Made by a program: the position numbers and the translations under genes. A model generated the notes under the pieces. That model saw only the letters and a program-made list of their open reading frames with translations. It was not told the origin of the DNA and did not search any database. Below are positions 9,348-19,070 of a DNA stretch of 24,019 nt, in pieces. Origin of the DNA: Sphacelaria rigidula (Eukaryota; Phaeophyceae; Sphacelariales). How positions within the stretch are numbered: position 1 is the stretch's first letter; each line of letters opens with the position of its first letter. Where the stretch lies: contig CAXNAA020000232.1 in assembly GCA_964200075.2 (NCBI GenBank), positions 1 through 24,019 on the forward strand, read 5' to 3'.

Positions 9348-9744
9348 CTATTTACAATTGGAGAAGAGCGAGATCAAACCGGATATCAGATGGTATGATG
9401 CCCAGCCAGAGCCATGTACACTTCCAGAGGTAGGCATATATAAACTTAAAAGCACATGAGACGCGTGCCGCCCGCGAGGTCCAATCCGTCATTACACATC
9501 ATGATCAACAGCTGAGATGAGCAGAGTGTAACTATACCCCCCCACGCCACTCCTGGCGTAAGGTGATGTCTTTAACGCTGCCGATAAGATTGTGTAGCCA
9601 TGCTGAAAAGCTTTGAACACGTTTTCCATTTGTTGACCTAATTATAGCCCCTGTGAATGTCTTTACCGTCACCATGTGCATTCCACTCTGTCTATCCCTC
9701 ACCTCGGCCCCGCCCCCCGTCCTCAGTAATTATATAGTGCTTAC
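9348..9744. other. Intron between exons 13 and 14
   Basis: Contains a short perfect hairpin, ACGCCA CTCC TGGCGT, near 9544. Otherwise nothing seen. Confidence 0.5.
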
Positions 9745-9942
9745 CGCGTCGAGGCGTTTCTCCTCCATATCTCCAGCCAATCGAACCGCCGCCTCACCCG
9801 CTGCGATGACTTCTTTGCTACTTCCTGCCTCCCGGAGCTCTTTGGCGTTGTCTGCCACTCGCCGTGCGATTCGCTGGTGCAGCCGAGCTTTCCTGGCCGC
9901 GGCCTCTGTTTGCAGCGATTCTTTCAGGCGGATCTCACTCTT
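9745..9942 (-). CDS. Exon 13: coiled coil with basic motif
   Basis: Sixty-six codons, phase 0 at both ends. The acceptor is GAAAAACAG (an alternative AAG lies three bases on) and the donor GACGCG|GTAAGC. The basic motif is at residues 16-31: RKARLHQRIARRVADNAKEL. A REAGSSKEV turn follows, then an Ala/Gly-rich helix and EEKRLDA. An in-frame ATG lies three codons upstream of the acceptor; the same block could be read as a first exon, but the chain of frame-compatible exons upstream makes that unlikely. The polypyrimidine tract before the acceptor is weak. Confidence 0.82.
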
Positions 9943-10083
9943 CTGTTTTTCCATCGTTTTCGAAAAGTGTCGTGGGGTCGCAAAAAGGCATGTAGTCGAC
10001 GATCAAGCTAGGGTCGAAGCTTTACGGCAGATGTCAGTTGCTTTGTGTGCGCAGCGCAGCCAGGGCATGGACCATTTTCGAAA

Positions 10084-10129
10084 GCTACCACACGATACAA
10101 TCTACCGGTATACCTTGTGGTGTGGTAGC
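10084..10129. repeat. Perfect 10-bp inverted repeat next to SINE-like copy 1
   Basis: Arms GCTACCACAC (10084-10093) and GTGTGGTAGC (10120-10129) flank 26 bases that include TACCGGTA. It could form a hairpin or cruciform, and ends 27 bp before the SINE-like element. Confidence 0.7.
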
Positions 10130-10156
10130 ACATTTTACCGAGACGTTCGGCCGGAC

Positions 10157-10258
10157 GCCCCGGTGGCTCAGTTGGTAACGTCGAAACCTACCGAAGGTTG
10201 AGCCGTGGGTTCGAATCTCGGTGAAGATACACAATCTGGGATGTTTTTTCCCACCATG
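10157..10258 (+). mobile_element. tRNA-derived SINE-like element, copy 1
   Basis: It starts GCCCCGG like a tRNA acceptor stem and has a good RNA polymerase III A box, TGGCTCAGTTGG (10164-10175), and B box, GGTTCGAATCT (10208-10218). A 3' acceptor half (CCGGGGC) is missing and the D arm does not fold well, so it is not a working tRNA gene. After the tRNA-like head both copies share ATCTG, then a T run, CCC and CATG. The right edge is set where similarity with copy 2 fades. It lies in the intron between exons 12 and 13, antisense to the gene. Confidence 0.62.
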
Positions 10259-11006
10259 CCCAACAGTGGAGAGCGATTACGTTGTTTGTACACAAAAAAT
10301 CGACTACACGGTAGGCGAAGGAAAGTGATCGTTGAACTCATCTCGCGAAAAAGAATAAGGCCAACACCGCAGAAGGAAGGTGGAGTTCTGGAACAAATAA
10401 AAACTCCTGTGTTGGCGTTTCTCCTGTGTGACCCCGACTGATGTGCCCACATACACTGAAAGGTGTAGACTGGCGTGCAGAATAGATTGGATGACAACAT
10501 ACAACACCGCACAACCCAACCCAACACATTCGGCAACACATGCCGAACATGGATTATGACTGTATGTCGCCATAGCATTGTTCGCAGAATGATAATGTGG
10601 AGGGCATGCCAGCGTACTATACGAGCTTGCCAGCGGATGTCTACTACTTCGCGAGGAAGTGACTGTACCCTGGGTCCCCGTGATGCGTGCGGTCAACTGT
10701 TTGTCGTGATATGGGTTGTACCACATGCGGACCGTTTCTTGTGGTGTATGAGAGGCCATACCTGGTTGCTTCATTCGATCACTTATCGCATGTCAAACTG
10801 ATCTGCTTCGAATACAGCCACAGCCTCAAATGCACGTGCCCAAGGTTGAAAAGCGGAAGCACACTCCCAACGAAACTCGGTAAATGGTAGGTCTGAAAAT
10901 GAAGCGGACATAGGCACTGGCGTTTTGACGACGTTTTTTCCCGAGCAGAGGGCTGACCGGTTCTACCAGCTCGGGATGACTTTGCTCTAGCACAGGGGTT
11001 TAACAC

Positions 11007-11150
11007 ACGTTGCGAATGCCTAGCGTGCGCAGTTTGATCTTGGACCGCATTGACGGCTTTGCGTATAAATGGAATCCCTTTGATATCTTGAGGGTTTCTG
11101 AGTGTTTCTTCGAGCACCCGGCGAGATCTGCTTGTTTGCACGTCAAGTTT
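11007..11150 (-). CDS. Exon 12: weaker exon candidate
   Basis: Forty-eight codons, phase 0. The acceptor AACTGCTTCAG is good, with a pyrimidine-rich lead. The donor is uncertain: CGT|GTGTTA keeps phase 0, whereas the neighbouring GTGTGT or the internal GCG|GTCCAA would end earlier. The start KLDVQTSRSRRVLEETLR looks like helix, but the middle, DIKGIPFIRKAVNAVQ, is not typical of this protein. The frame fits between exons 11 and 13 whether or not the exon is used. It could be a skipped exon or a fortuitous ORF. Confidence 0.42.
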
Positions 11151-11609
11151 CTGAAGCAGTTAAACGCCGAAGCGCATGAAACCATCTCGGAGATTGACGC
11201 ACGCCATTTCAAAGCGACAGAATCTGCCTAGCCATTCTGTCGGTAACAATGTCACCCAAACGCCAAAAAGTACGCCTCTTTTTTTCATATGCCGTAAGGA
11301 GAGGCTTCTACACATGTCTATGGATGTTCCTACTGTGTGGATGTATATACGTGTCTCTGAACACACAACATTGTTTTCCTTTCTTTCGCTCCGTGAGGCG
11401 ACCTGAACGGTTCCCTCAGCGCATCGTTTATTGTCAGCACATAACTGTCGGACGTTTGCCTTCCTCGGAAATGTGTGTGAAAGACACCGCTTTGCAACCA
11501 CCGCTCACATACAAGCCACTTGAACCCTACTGGGCAATAAAGCGCCACAAACGCGTACATGAAAAAAACGCGCAAGTGTGGGTCCATGTATAGCTGAGAC
11601 TACACGAAC
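11151..11609. other. Intron between exons 11 and 12
   Basis: No exon or repeat seen; several short overlapping ORFs only. Confidence 0.45.
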
Positions 11610-11748
11610 CTGGTGATGAGCGCGAAGAGCCGCAAGTCCCGAATCGAGGTTCTCGTCCTCTCCAGTGGCAAAAGCGGATGCTTTCGCTGCCTCCGTTCGC
11701 TGGGTAGTTTCCAGCGTGGCCAATGTCTGTTCGAGCTGAATCGCCTCT
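11610..11748 (-). CDS. Exon 11: helical segment after phase-2 intron
   Basis: One base plus 46 codons. Three AGs lie close together at the 5' edge (CCGTAG, then two more). Only CCGTAG|A satisfies the phase left by exon 10, giving Arg then EAIQLEQTLATLETTQRTE. The middle is Ala/Gly-rich (AAKASAFATGEDEN) and the end is LAALRAHHQ. The donor is CACCAG|GTTCGT. The three-AG cluster would allow short alternative acceptors, but the other two break the frame with exon 10. Confidence 0.77.
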
Positions 11749-12317
11749 CTACGGAACCGTACGGAACAACGTGTTCACAGTTTTCCCACAGGAATACGGT
11801 CAGCCCACCACGGGCGCAGCAGCAATGGGGGGGGTTTGGAATATCAAGGGCCACGCAGAAGCTCATTTTGGTGAGAAGCGCACGTTAAAAGAGGGTTGTC
11901 AATGCACCTGCGTGGCTACGCGGAGTACTTGTGACGTCGACAGCACAAGATGGGCACATTGACGTAAGTGTCGAGAGATAGTGTAGCCTCTGATCGTGCG
12001 TGCGTAGACAGAGAAGAAGAGGGAGAGGGAGCGAGATACTCTTGGGGGGGGTGGTATCCTTCGACTGTGGACGGATGCGGAGTAGCACTGGTCTCACAAA
12101 GATGCACATTTTTTTCGCTCAAGCTTATGTGTGGAAGGTGCGGCAAAGATGATGTAGCACATGATGAAGTTTTCGAGCAAACAGCGCTGAAGCAAGGGAA
12201 GATACAACAAAACAGGAAATCACACGCTGCATGACGCAGCTGCAAAAAACCACGAAAAGTCAGGCAAAACATGGTAGAAGCAGACAACGGTAGAAGAGTC
12301 GAATGGTCAACGATTAC
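11749..12317. other. Intron between exons 10 and 11
   Basis: Two G8 runs (near 11826 and 12043). No exon seen. Confidence 0.5.
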
Positions 12318-12484
12318 CTTTCACTGTCTGACTCTAGAGCTTTCATTGCCGCCACCGTTTCCTCCGCCCCTGCGCCCGCTCGCTGCAGAGCTTCTGCCTG
12401 CGCAGCTTTACGCTTGCGGAGGCGATCGCTGAGAGCCTTACGTTGATCCCGACGGTGCTGGTCGAGGTCCTTTTCCAGTACATC
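12318..12484 (-). CDS. Exon 10: coiled coil with basic motif, ends in split Arg codon
   Basis: Fifty-five codons plus two bases. The acceptor is CTCATTTCAG and the donor GTGAAAG|GTAATC. The basic motif is at residues 14-31: QRKALSDRLRKRKAAQAEAL. An RAGAGAEETV turn and a short acidic end, ALESDSE, follow. The closing AG joins A from exon 11 to give AGA, arginine, so this is the second phase-2 intron of the gene, again at an Arg codon. The ORF also contains an in-frame upstream ATG inside the intron, which I reject because of the good acceptor. Confidence 0.84.
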
Positions 12485-12815
12485 CTGAAATGAGGTTGCA
12501 CCAAGCCGGACATGGCAAAAATTGGCAGCGTAACAGCAGCAGGACAACACAAGATATCTTGAGAGACGATGTCCGCAGAAGGGGGGGGGGGGGGGGGGGA
12601 GGGGCTGAGTCAAGACACCACGCATCTTCGCGCTATCCTCCGCGCACGGGAGTGTGTGGCGAAGCCGGTAGAGCCGGCGCAAACAGCATGATTACTTCTG
12701 AACCCTTAACGTGGGCAAAAATATTACCAACAGCGTTGTCTGGACGAGCTAGTCGTGTTTGGGGACCGCCTGCCCTCGTCGGTCGCCCCCACCGCCCCGA
12801 GCTCGAGTGGCTCAC
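12485..12815. other. Intron between exons 9 and 10
   Basis: Holds the G19 tract at 12581-12599. No exon seen. Confidence 0.5.
12581..12599. repeat. G19 homopolymer
   Basis: Nineteen G on the + strand followed by AGGGG, within the intron between exons 9 and 10. It is the longest of several G/C tracts in the window. Confidence 0.93.
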
Positions 12816-12983
12816 CAAGTAGTGTGTGTGCCTTTCACGAATCCTCGCGAGTTCTTTGAGTGGGTCGGCGTCGGCAACAACTGCTAACGCCTGCCTCGCT
12901 CGCTCCTCTTCGATGAGTGCATTCGCCTTTGCTTCCAAAGACGCGTTCAGCGCCGCTTCCTCTTCTTTCGCGCGTGCGTCCTC
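12816..12983 (-). CDS. Exon 9: acidic then mixed-charge helix
   Basis: Fifty-six codons, phase 0 at both ends. The acceptor is AAAACAACAG and the donor TACTTG|GTGAGC. It reads EDARAKEEEAALNASLEAK at the start, then an EEERARQALAV helix, a DADPLKEL break, and finally RIRERHTHYL. The last residues are less helix-like than usual, but an earlier donor in the correct phase is not apparent. It lies between the long satellite-bearing intron and the intron with the 19-G tract. Confidence 0.8.
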
Positions 12984-13334
12984 CTGTTGTTTTCGTGTCG
13001 TAGCGCATCACCGGAAATGTTCTAGACTTTCGGGAGTGCTTTTATTACATGTTCTATATTGCAACTTTACTCTTACGCTTCGACTACTCGTCTTTTTCTC
13101 GCAACGTCATCTAGCACAGGCATAGAAACATGGAAGACACTAATGACATCACAGCGTTGGCCAGTAACACGTACGTACGATTCGGCTCGAACTTACTGTA
13201 AACGTTTACTTCGAGTTATCCTCGTGGACGTCGTCGACAGGGCAAGCTTCAAGATAGCACGTTCGACAGAAGATTCCAAAGATGCTCATGATAGGGTGGA
13301 GTCCGCGCACGGATAACGTGAGGCTTCGATTATT

Positions 13335-13710
13335 CAGGTACTCTAAAATACTCAAAAGGTATGCAGTTCGTAGGGAAGATACTTTGCAGAAGAGTGTTTA
13401 CCTTTTACGACACTTCATGTCCCGGGTACTCTGGAATACTCGGTATTTGCAAGAGTCGGTGCTCCAGGCACTCAGGGTACAGAATCTTGCGCTAAGTGTA
13501 GGGGTAGGTACTCCAGACGCTCTGGGGTACTCAATACTCTGCATAAGTCAATAGTCTAGATATTCCGGGATACTCAGTATTTCGCTTATTCATGTTTAGC
13601 TACACTGAAAAAATGTGGAGTACTCGACACGCCAGGTATTCTGCAATGCCCAGTACTTTCGATACAGCGGTTGTTTGAATTGCTCCGTATTTCGGTACTC
13701 TTGCCCACCC
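13335..13710. repeat. Degenerate TACTC satellite
   Basis: Many diverged copies of a unit of about 22-25 bp built on GGTACTCTGGAATACTCGGTA. Examples are at about 13337, 13427, 13517 and 13570. The unit contains the imperfect palindrome GAGTACTC. Spacing is irregular, as in an old tandem array. Confidence 0.65.
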
Positions 13711-13890
13711 TCTGTTGCGCCGACCCATCCTGGCCATGCCAAGTCATGCGTTTGTGATCTGTAAGCACCGGAGAGCGCGAATCAAGTGAGTAGTCTTTGA
13801 GCACGTACGTGGCGGCCGCAGGCGCCGCCTGCGCACCACTGGATACCATGTACCGCAGCTACGGGTTTGCCGGCCCAAGCAAACTGCCGG

Positions 13891-13917
13891 CTGCTGCTGC
13901 TGCTGCTGCTGCTGCTG
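13891..13917. repeat. (CTG)9 trinucleotide repeat
   Basis: Nine uninterrupted CTG units on the + strand (CAG on the sense strand), inside the intron between exons 8 and 9. ORFs across it on both strands give Ala or Gln runs and are not treated as genes. Confidence 0.9.
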
Positions 13918-14269
13918 CACTGCCGCCATCGCCCATGCACCCGCTAGGTTCCACACACTCCGCGATTCTACTTTACTGGGTACAGGTATCTAGGTGTGCT
14001 ATGTGCTGTCCTTTGTACTGGATTCCTACCTCGGTCTGCAGGAGCCTGCGTAACGGCTCGCTGCACGATACTGCTGCACACTACTGCTGCACGGTACTTT
14101 GCTGTGGGTTTGTCGGTGTGAGCGTCAAGATTGGTGCAAGATTGAAGTTTAGCGTGGTTGTACTGAAAGTTGAAAGTGAAAAGAGAATTGCTCCGCGCTA
14201 CAACTTGTGCTGTACACGATACCATCCTCACCTGAACCACCGTGACATGTCTTCACGTTCTGTCTACTG

Positions 14270-14420
14270 TAGTGTACCTGGTGCAGGTCGTCGTTCAGTA
14301 TTTGGGGGTGGGTACTTCAGGGGAACCCGTAATACTCCGTAATCTCGGGAGTTCTCACCCTTACCTCCGTAATATTTAGTATGTGGAGGAATCTCTACCC
14401 TAGGCACCGCGGAGTCCTCC
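14270..14420. repeat. Second, more diverged block of the TACTC satellite
   Basis: Related words such as CAGTATTTGGGGGTGGGTAC, GTAATACTCCGTAAT and TAATATTTAGTATG recur here at short intervals. It looks like a decayed extension of the array at 13335-13710, separated by 13711-14269. Confidence 0.4.
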
Positions 14421-14570
14421 GAAGTTTCGGCAGTCGGCGCTCATTCCGGCATACTGGTTGTATCAAATATCAACAATGAGGCTCATCAAGAGTGTGTATG
14501 ATGGTATGTTGTCTCTGACAACAGTAGTGCTAAACTTCGTGGCTCCTACCTCCCTCCGGTCAATCCATAC

Positions 14571-14759
14571 CTTTGCGAGATTCAGGGTAATTTCCTGTTC
14601 AGCCATGCCCGCCGCCCGCATCGCCTCTTCACTCGCGTTTCTCGCTGCGGCCAACCGCTGCGCCAACCTTACCGCCGCGCCCTTCCTCTTGCTTTCAGTA
14701 TGCATCACCAGCGCTGCGACTTCTCTCTCGTGGACGCTTCGCAGTTCGTCCTGTCGAGC
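14571..14759 (-). CDS. Exon 8: coiled coil with basic motif
   Basis: Sixty-three codons, phase 0 at both ends. The acceptor is AATTTCTAG and the donor GCAAAG|GTATGG. It begins ARQDELRSVHEREVAALVMH and carries the basic motif at about residues 27-42 as GAAVRLAQRLAAARNASEEA. After it come an RAAG turn and a second helix, EQEITLNLAK. The order basic motif, Ala-Gly turn, acidic or neutral helix also appears in exons 10, 13 and 18, which suggests a common module. Confidence 0.84.
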
Positions 14760-15233
14760 CTAGAAATTGTGTCGTTGAGTCATCAAGGTTAAGAAAGAGA
14801 GGGACAGGTGGAGGGAGGCGAACACGTTGCGTCATACGAGCAGATATAGTTCGAAACCGTGAAGAAGGTCGCTTCAAGTATGCGCGGATGGTGGATTGAC
14901 TTTCTACATGAACTGAGCACAGTCGATCCCTTTTCGTTGGGGACCCAGCATAGATCAACACAGCCGATATCCGCATGCCCCACCGGTACTGAATCGTACG
15001 GCTGACACATGACAAGCTCTCCTTCTGTAACTCAGCTAAGTGGTGATGCTACTAGCTTCCAGGCACCGACACATCCCTCGTCGACGATGAATAGTCTACA
15101 CTGCGATGAAACAGCCACATACTCCAATGAAGTCTGACATACAATATTCACGGGCACACCGTCAACACTGAATCTGCTAGGTGTTGATTAAATGGGCACC
15201 GTGTTTTGCTGCCTCAGAGAAGTTCCCCTTCAC
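14760..15233. other. Intron between exons 7 and 8
   Basis: No exon or repeat seen. Confidence 0.5.
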
Positions 15234-15557
15234 CTTCCCATCAGCTTCAGCTTCCTTGCTTTTCCTTGTCATGCCGCCAGCGTCGACTTCCTGATCACCA
15301 CTAGAAGCAGCAGCCATAACTTCATCCTGAACAGATTGCTCATACGCGCTACTTTCATTCTGGGCTCGTGCTAGCTCGCTGCTGAGTTCCCTCTCGAGCG
15401 CAGCACGTTCGGCTTGGTCCGACTCCTCTGCTCGGGCCGCAGCGTCGCGGGCGGCCTCAGGAGAGAGGGGCGCCAAATCAGCAAGCGCGGCCTTTGCCAT
15501 TTTGCGCTTGGCAGCCAAGCGTCTTTCCAGAGCTGCCCTTTGTCGCTGTGCGTCAGC
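15234..15557 (-). CDS. Exon 7: largest exon, basic motif plus Ser/Gly-rich tail
   Basis: One hundred and eight codons, phase 0 at both ends, the longest exon. The acceptor is AATACCCAG. The preferred donor is GGGAAG|GTGAAG; without it the frame closes at a TAG at 15177-15179. Residues 5-25 hold the basic motif, QRAALERRLAAKRKMAKAAL. A proline-containing linker (LAPLSPEAA) follows, then a second helix (AERAALERELSSELARAQ), then a less helical stretch with SSGDQEV and GGMTRKS before the end. The tail may be a flexible spacer. Exact donor choice is the main doubt. Confidence 0.82.
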
Positions 15558-15879
15558 CTGGGTATTGCAAGATCAGAGGAATACGAGGGGAGAAGGACGG
15601 TATGTCAAAAACAAACTGGCGAGACAGTTAGTCGAAGTGGATTCCGAAGTTGTTGTTGGGGTGTTCAAGATAAAGGAAGAAGGGGGGGGAGCACACAGAG
15701 ATAGGTCGGGCAGACAATGCATTGGTCACTAAAAGTGTTCATAAGTCGGGGGTAGATTTCCCAGCAATACCCCATGCTGGCACGTTCGCACGGGCGAGTC
15801 AAGCGAGACTGGTGATTGTTGTCCTTGCTACCTGGAGACCCAGTATCAATCGCATTGATGGGACTGGAACAGTGGTTAC
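15558..15879. other. Intron between exons 6 and 7
   Basis: A G-rich stretch near 15684; otherwise nothing seen. Confidence 0.5.
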
Positions 15880-16035
15880 CTTCAACGTGTTTTGTAACTC
15901 AAGACTTCGAGCGCGGTGCTCCGAAAGTAGGCGATCGGCCTCTTCTTGCATCGAGTGCCCGGCCTTCGCCGTCGCTTCCGCCTCCATCCTGGCCCTATTC
16001 ACAGCCTCTTGACGAGCTCGGGCCTGCTCGTCGGC
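15880..16035 (-). CDS. Exon 6: uninterrupted coiled-coil segment
   Basis: Fifty-two codons, phase 0 at both ends. The acceptor is GATGACACAG and the donor TTGAAG|GTAACC. It starts ADEQARARQEAVNRARMEAE and ends SEHRARSLELQNTLK. There is no proline, and charged and Ala/Leu positions alternate as in a continuous helix. It begins with the same Ala-Asp start as exon 7 and a similar one to exon 8 (ADEQ, ADAQ, ARQD), a hint that these three exon starts are related. Confidence 0.83.
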
Positions 16036-16190
16036 CTGTGTCATCGCAGCAGTTTAGCCAATGTTTCGTTATCGTGTCGAATCAAGACTAGGAAATACCG
16101 AGCAACGGAATTAGTTTAGCTAGCGCGATGCTTGTTCAGGTTAGTTAACACACAGCTTTTGCAGCCTGCGCAGGGTTGACGTTGACTCAC

Positions 16191-16284
16191 CAAGGCGAGA
16201 AGTTCGTCGTTCTCTTGGTTCTCCAGCTCCTGCCGTGCCTTCCTTGCTGCTTCCGAGGCTGGCAGAGAATGTCTCTCTTGCAAC
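16191..16284 (-). CDS. Exon 5: short coiled-coil segment after phase-2 intron
   Basis: One base plus 31 codons. The acceptor is TTCGTCAG and the donor GCCTTG|GTGAGT, the best donor in the gene. With the AG from exon 4 the first codon is Arg, followed by LQERHSLPASEAARKAR and an acidic end ELENQENDELLAL. The single proline near residue 8 is a likely helix break just after the junction. An ATG-initiated reading of this frame upstream of the acceptor runs through intron and is not supported. Confidence 0.78.
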
Positions 16285-16823
16285 CTGACGAAGGTAGCGA
16301 GCAAGGTGACGAAGCGCATGCCGATGACACAATGACACGGTCAAATATGGCGAAAACCGTGTGCCCTCACATGAGAGAGGTTGGTACATGTCAAATGGAG
16401 TGGGCAGTGCGGCATCGCAAGCAGCACGTATATTCTGTATGGCGACCTACCGGGTTCCACGAGAGCCATCCCACCACACTGTGGTAATGACCGGTGATTA
16501 TATTGCGAGACGCTTCGGCGACTTTTCACCCTCAAGTTCACCATGGCAAGGGTATTGCGATGATCGTACGAGTGGGTATAACATCTATCCTGTGCAACGT
16601 GCCCGTTGGCATCCGGAGCAAAGTTCCCCAGATAATCACCTGCTTTTCGATCTCTCAGTGCAAAGCCATTGAGGATTTCTGTTGCGACAGAGCTCGCGCG
16701 TGACAGGCATTGCCAAAACGTTCGCGTTGGCGTGAAACGGCCGACAGAGACTACTTTGATGTCAAAGGACGGACGGAACCTAGAGCGGAGTGTTTTTGCT
16801 GACTAGGCTACGAAACTTGGTAC
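16285..16823. other. Intron between exons 4 and 5
   Basis: No exon or repeat seen. Confidence 0.5.
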
Positions 16824-16939
16824 CTTGCTTGGCGTTCGCTTCTGGCGGCCTGCAGGCGCTCGCGGAGGGCTCGAGATGCGCACTTCTCCTTCGTGCTAAG
16901 GTCTCGTTCCAGTCTATTGGCAGCAAGGAGGTGGAGGTC
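16824..16939 (-). CDS. Exon 4: coiled coil with basic motif, ends in split Arg codon
   Basis: Thirty-eight codons plus two bases. The acceptor is CTTCACTCAG and the donor CAAGCAAG|GTACCA. Residues 22-38 read ASRALRERLQAARSERQA, a clear copy of the recurring basic motif. The last two bases, AG, join the first base G of exon 5 to make an arginine codon, so this intron is phase 2. The same arrangement occurs at exons 10/11 and 19/20. The ORF is too short and lacks an ATG, but acceptor, donor, frame and motif agree. Confidence 0.8.
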
Positions 16940-18887
16940 CTGAGTGAAGAGACGTAGCCACGATACAGGGACGAATCATCGACGGTGAGAGTAGGTCATC
17001 GTCCTAGATGTGCAAGTTGATACACAGACTCGCCTGTTACCAAATATTGAATTGGGATAAGGCATAATGTTTTGATCACAGAGATATGAAACTTTATTGT
17101 TCCCCAACAAGTCGTGTAGGGGTTAAAACTGTCACCTTGAAATGGGCCCCGTTCATTAGCCCAAATTCCCGATCTCTCAGAATAAGTAGACGCCGGTGCC
17201 GGCCCCCAACTCTCGCTACGGGGGTGGCGATCGCGGAAAAGTCGTGTGAGTGTGTGTGTGTTGAAGGCGATGGAAAAGATGAATTTTGCAGTGATCGACA
17301 TCACGGTATTTTTATCAGCGACTAGAGCGAGTTTGTTGCTGCTCTGAACACGTGAACACTACAACCCCGAATACGTGCATGATGCACATTCCACACGAGG
17401 GCGTGTAAAGATCCGCGGGGTCTGCACCTCACGTCGAGAAGTAGTACTGTAGGATATGGAGATAGGCGTGAGAATGAAGTATTTGAAGTGGAGATATATT
17501 GTTGTCGAGCATCTTGTTGGTATGATACGTGTACAAAATACCTGCAAAAGAGCATACATCCCACGAGGGTCTTGTGAACAAGCACCCTGTTGACTTATAA
17601 TCCGTTGTCAAGCATGGGGTCGTTGCAAACGTTTTAGCTTCAGTCGGGCTTTTGTCTATTCATTTCCCGCCGGAAACTGGAGAATGGCAGTGTCACAACT
17701 GCTGGTTGTGGCCCACTCAAACGATTCCACATCCAATCTCATCGTGTGATTACAGCACCGCAAGCGTCTACTGTGATGAAGACCACCTGATCAACATCAA
17801 AACCAAAACCACAAAGCAACTATGTCGTGGAGCTTACAGTGCCGGGGCTGTGCGTGCACCGATAAATATCAAGCAAGTAGAGGCAGCGCTGATTTCCGGG
17901 CGTATATATATATTTCCGCATCGAACGCGCAGACGTGCACAGCCTTGGGATAGGAGTATCTCCGTATGAATATCTGAATTTTAGAAATCTTCGATATGTA
18001 TACTTCGCAAGTCGTTCAACGATATGCCGCCCTTCAGAGATTACCGCAGCCGCAGCGTGCGCACCACACAGTACAAACGGCGCGCCCTTTTATGCGCGGA
18101 AAAGTTGATCAATAGGCCTTTAAAAGAAGCGAGTAGTAGCGCGTTAGAAAGCTACCTACGTGGTGAAGTATCCTTGGCAGTCCTTGGTCTTCGGCTTGTC
18201 TTATTTGCGAAGTTGTTATCGAATATACTGCTTTGTCTGGTCCTCTTTTGATGGCTGAGGCAACGAGTTCTCGGCGAGACAATTATGACCCACGAAAACA
18301 AGACTGCAACAAGAAGGTCGATCCGTACTTGTCGCTTGCCCGGCGCGGTTCTGCAAGATGTCTTGCGGCGGCCGACGTGCGTGCAGTGCCACGCCCCGAA
18401 ACGGAGTCTGTGAGTGCATCGAGGCTTAGTTTCTCACCTACATGCTTCGTAAAATAGCGGGCCACATCTGTATGTATCTTGCCTGGTTAGTGCCTGCCTT
18501 TCCCTGCAACAGGCTCGTATACTATCGGGGGACAAGAGATATCTCACCAGCACACGCCGTCTGTTGGACAACATCGATGCGTCGTACACACCAGGGGAAT
18601 ACATCTTCGCTTCCGATTCAACAAATGATAGATGCAGCCCATTCGAATGAAAGATAGGTTGATCACGTCGATCCACACGAGTGACGGCCGTGGTACCTGC
18701 ATCGGACGAAAACGCCACCTGTAGCATACACGCACGTTCGGCTCTTCCTGAACCCGATGTGTGTGTATGCATTCACACGCGTATACACAGGGGGGTAATT
18801 CAGAAGACCTCTGGATGAAGGACACACTACATGGCATTAAGTATGAATGACTAAAGCAGGTATCAGACTGACCGTGTGCGTACACAC
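16940..18887. other. Longest intron, between exons 3 and 4
   Basis: The 1948-nt intron holds short overlapping ORFs only. An alanine-bearing block near 18312-18411 has both a CACAG and a GTACGG site but no frame fits the flanking phases. A + ORF at 17652-17969 has a WQCHNC motif but too few cysteines for a zinc finger. Confidence 0.45.
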
Positions 18888-19070
18888 GACAAGCTGTGCC
18901 GCCAACTCCACCTTCATCTTGGCGGCTGCAGCCTTGAAGTTCTCGTCGATTTTCGTGGGGCCGCCGGCGCGACCTTGTGCTACCACCGCTGCCGCATCAG
19001 CGGAAGCCGCGTGTGCCCTCACGGTAGCCAGGGCATCCTCTCTCTCTGTACTCAGCGTCTGCTCCAGAGC
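18888..19070 (-). CDS. Exon 3: alanine-rich helical segment
   Basis: Sixty-one codons, phase 0 at both ends. The acceptor is GGATTGCAG; the donor is CTTGTC|GTGTGT, with CTT|GTCGTG as an in-phase alternative three bases earlier. It opens ALEQTLSTEREDALATVRAH, continues into an Ala/Val run and a short GRAGGPTK break, then resumes helix with NFKAAAAKMKVELAAQL. The Gly/Pro break probably interrupts the coiled coil. It follows exon 2 after a 755-nt intron and precedes the longest intron of the gene. The opposite strand is also open here, a by-product of the Ala-rich, GC-rich codons rather than a second gene. Confidence 0.8.

Larger units (their letters stand above)
9943..11006. other. Intron between exons 12 and 13
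   Basis: Holds the 10-bp inverted repeat, SINE-like copy 1 and a small hairpin, TTCGGCA ACACA TGCCGAA, near 10529. ORFs downstream of the SINE on both strands have no splice or homology support. Confidence 0.5.
12984..14570. other. Long intron between exons 8 and 9
   Basis: Holds both TACTC satellite blocks, the CTG repeat and a perfect 15-bp palindrome, GCAGGCGCCGCCTGC (13818-13832). Repeated TACTGCTGCAC words occur near 14070. No exon seen. Confidence 0.5.

Noticed and set aside
10157-10230. Functional tRNA gene
   Set aside because: A and B boxes are present, but there is no complementary 3' acceptor half and the D and anticodon arms do not fold.
13797-14342. 181-codon + strand ORF over the CTG repeat
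   Set aside because: No ATG at its left end, the Ala run comes from the triplet repeat, and the rest crosses satellite-like sequence.
17652-17969. + ORF with a WQCHNC zinc-ribbon-like start
   Set aside because: It lacks the second cysteine pair, begins at TTG and shows no codon pattern or splice context.
18312-18411. Possible exon with alanine-rich block between exons 3 and 4
   Set aside because: It has a CTCACAG acceptor and ACAA|GTACGG donor, but none of its three frames fits both the end of exon 3 and the phase-0 start of exon 4.
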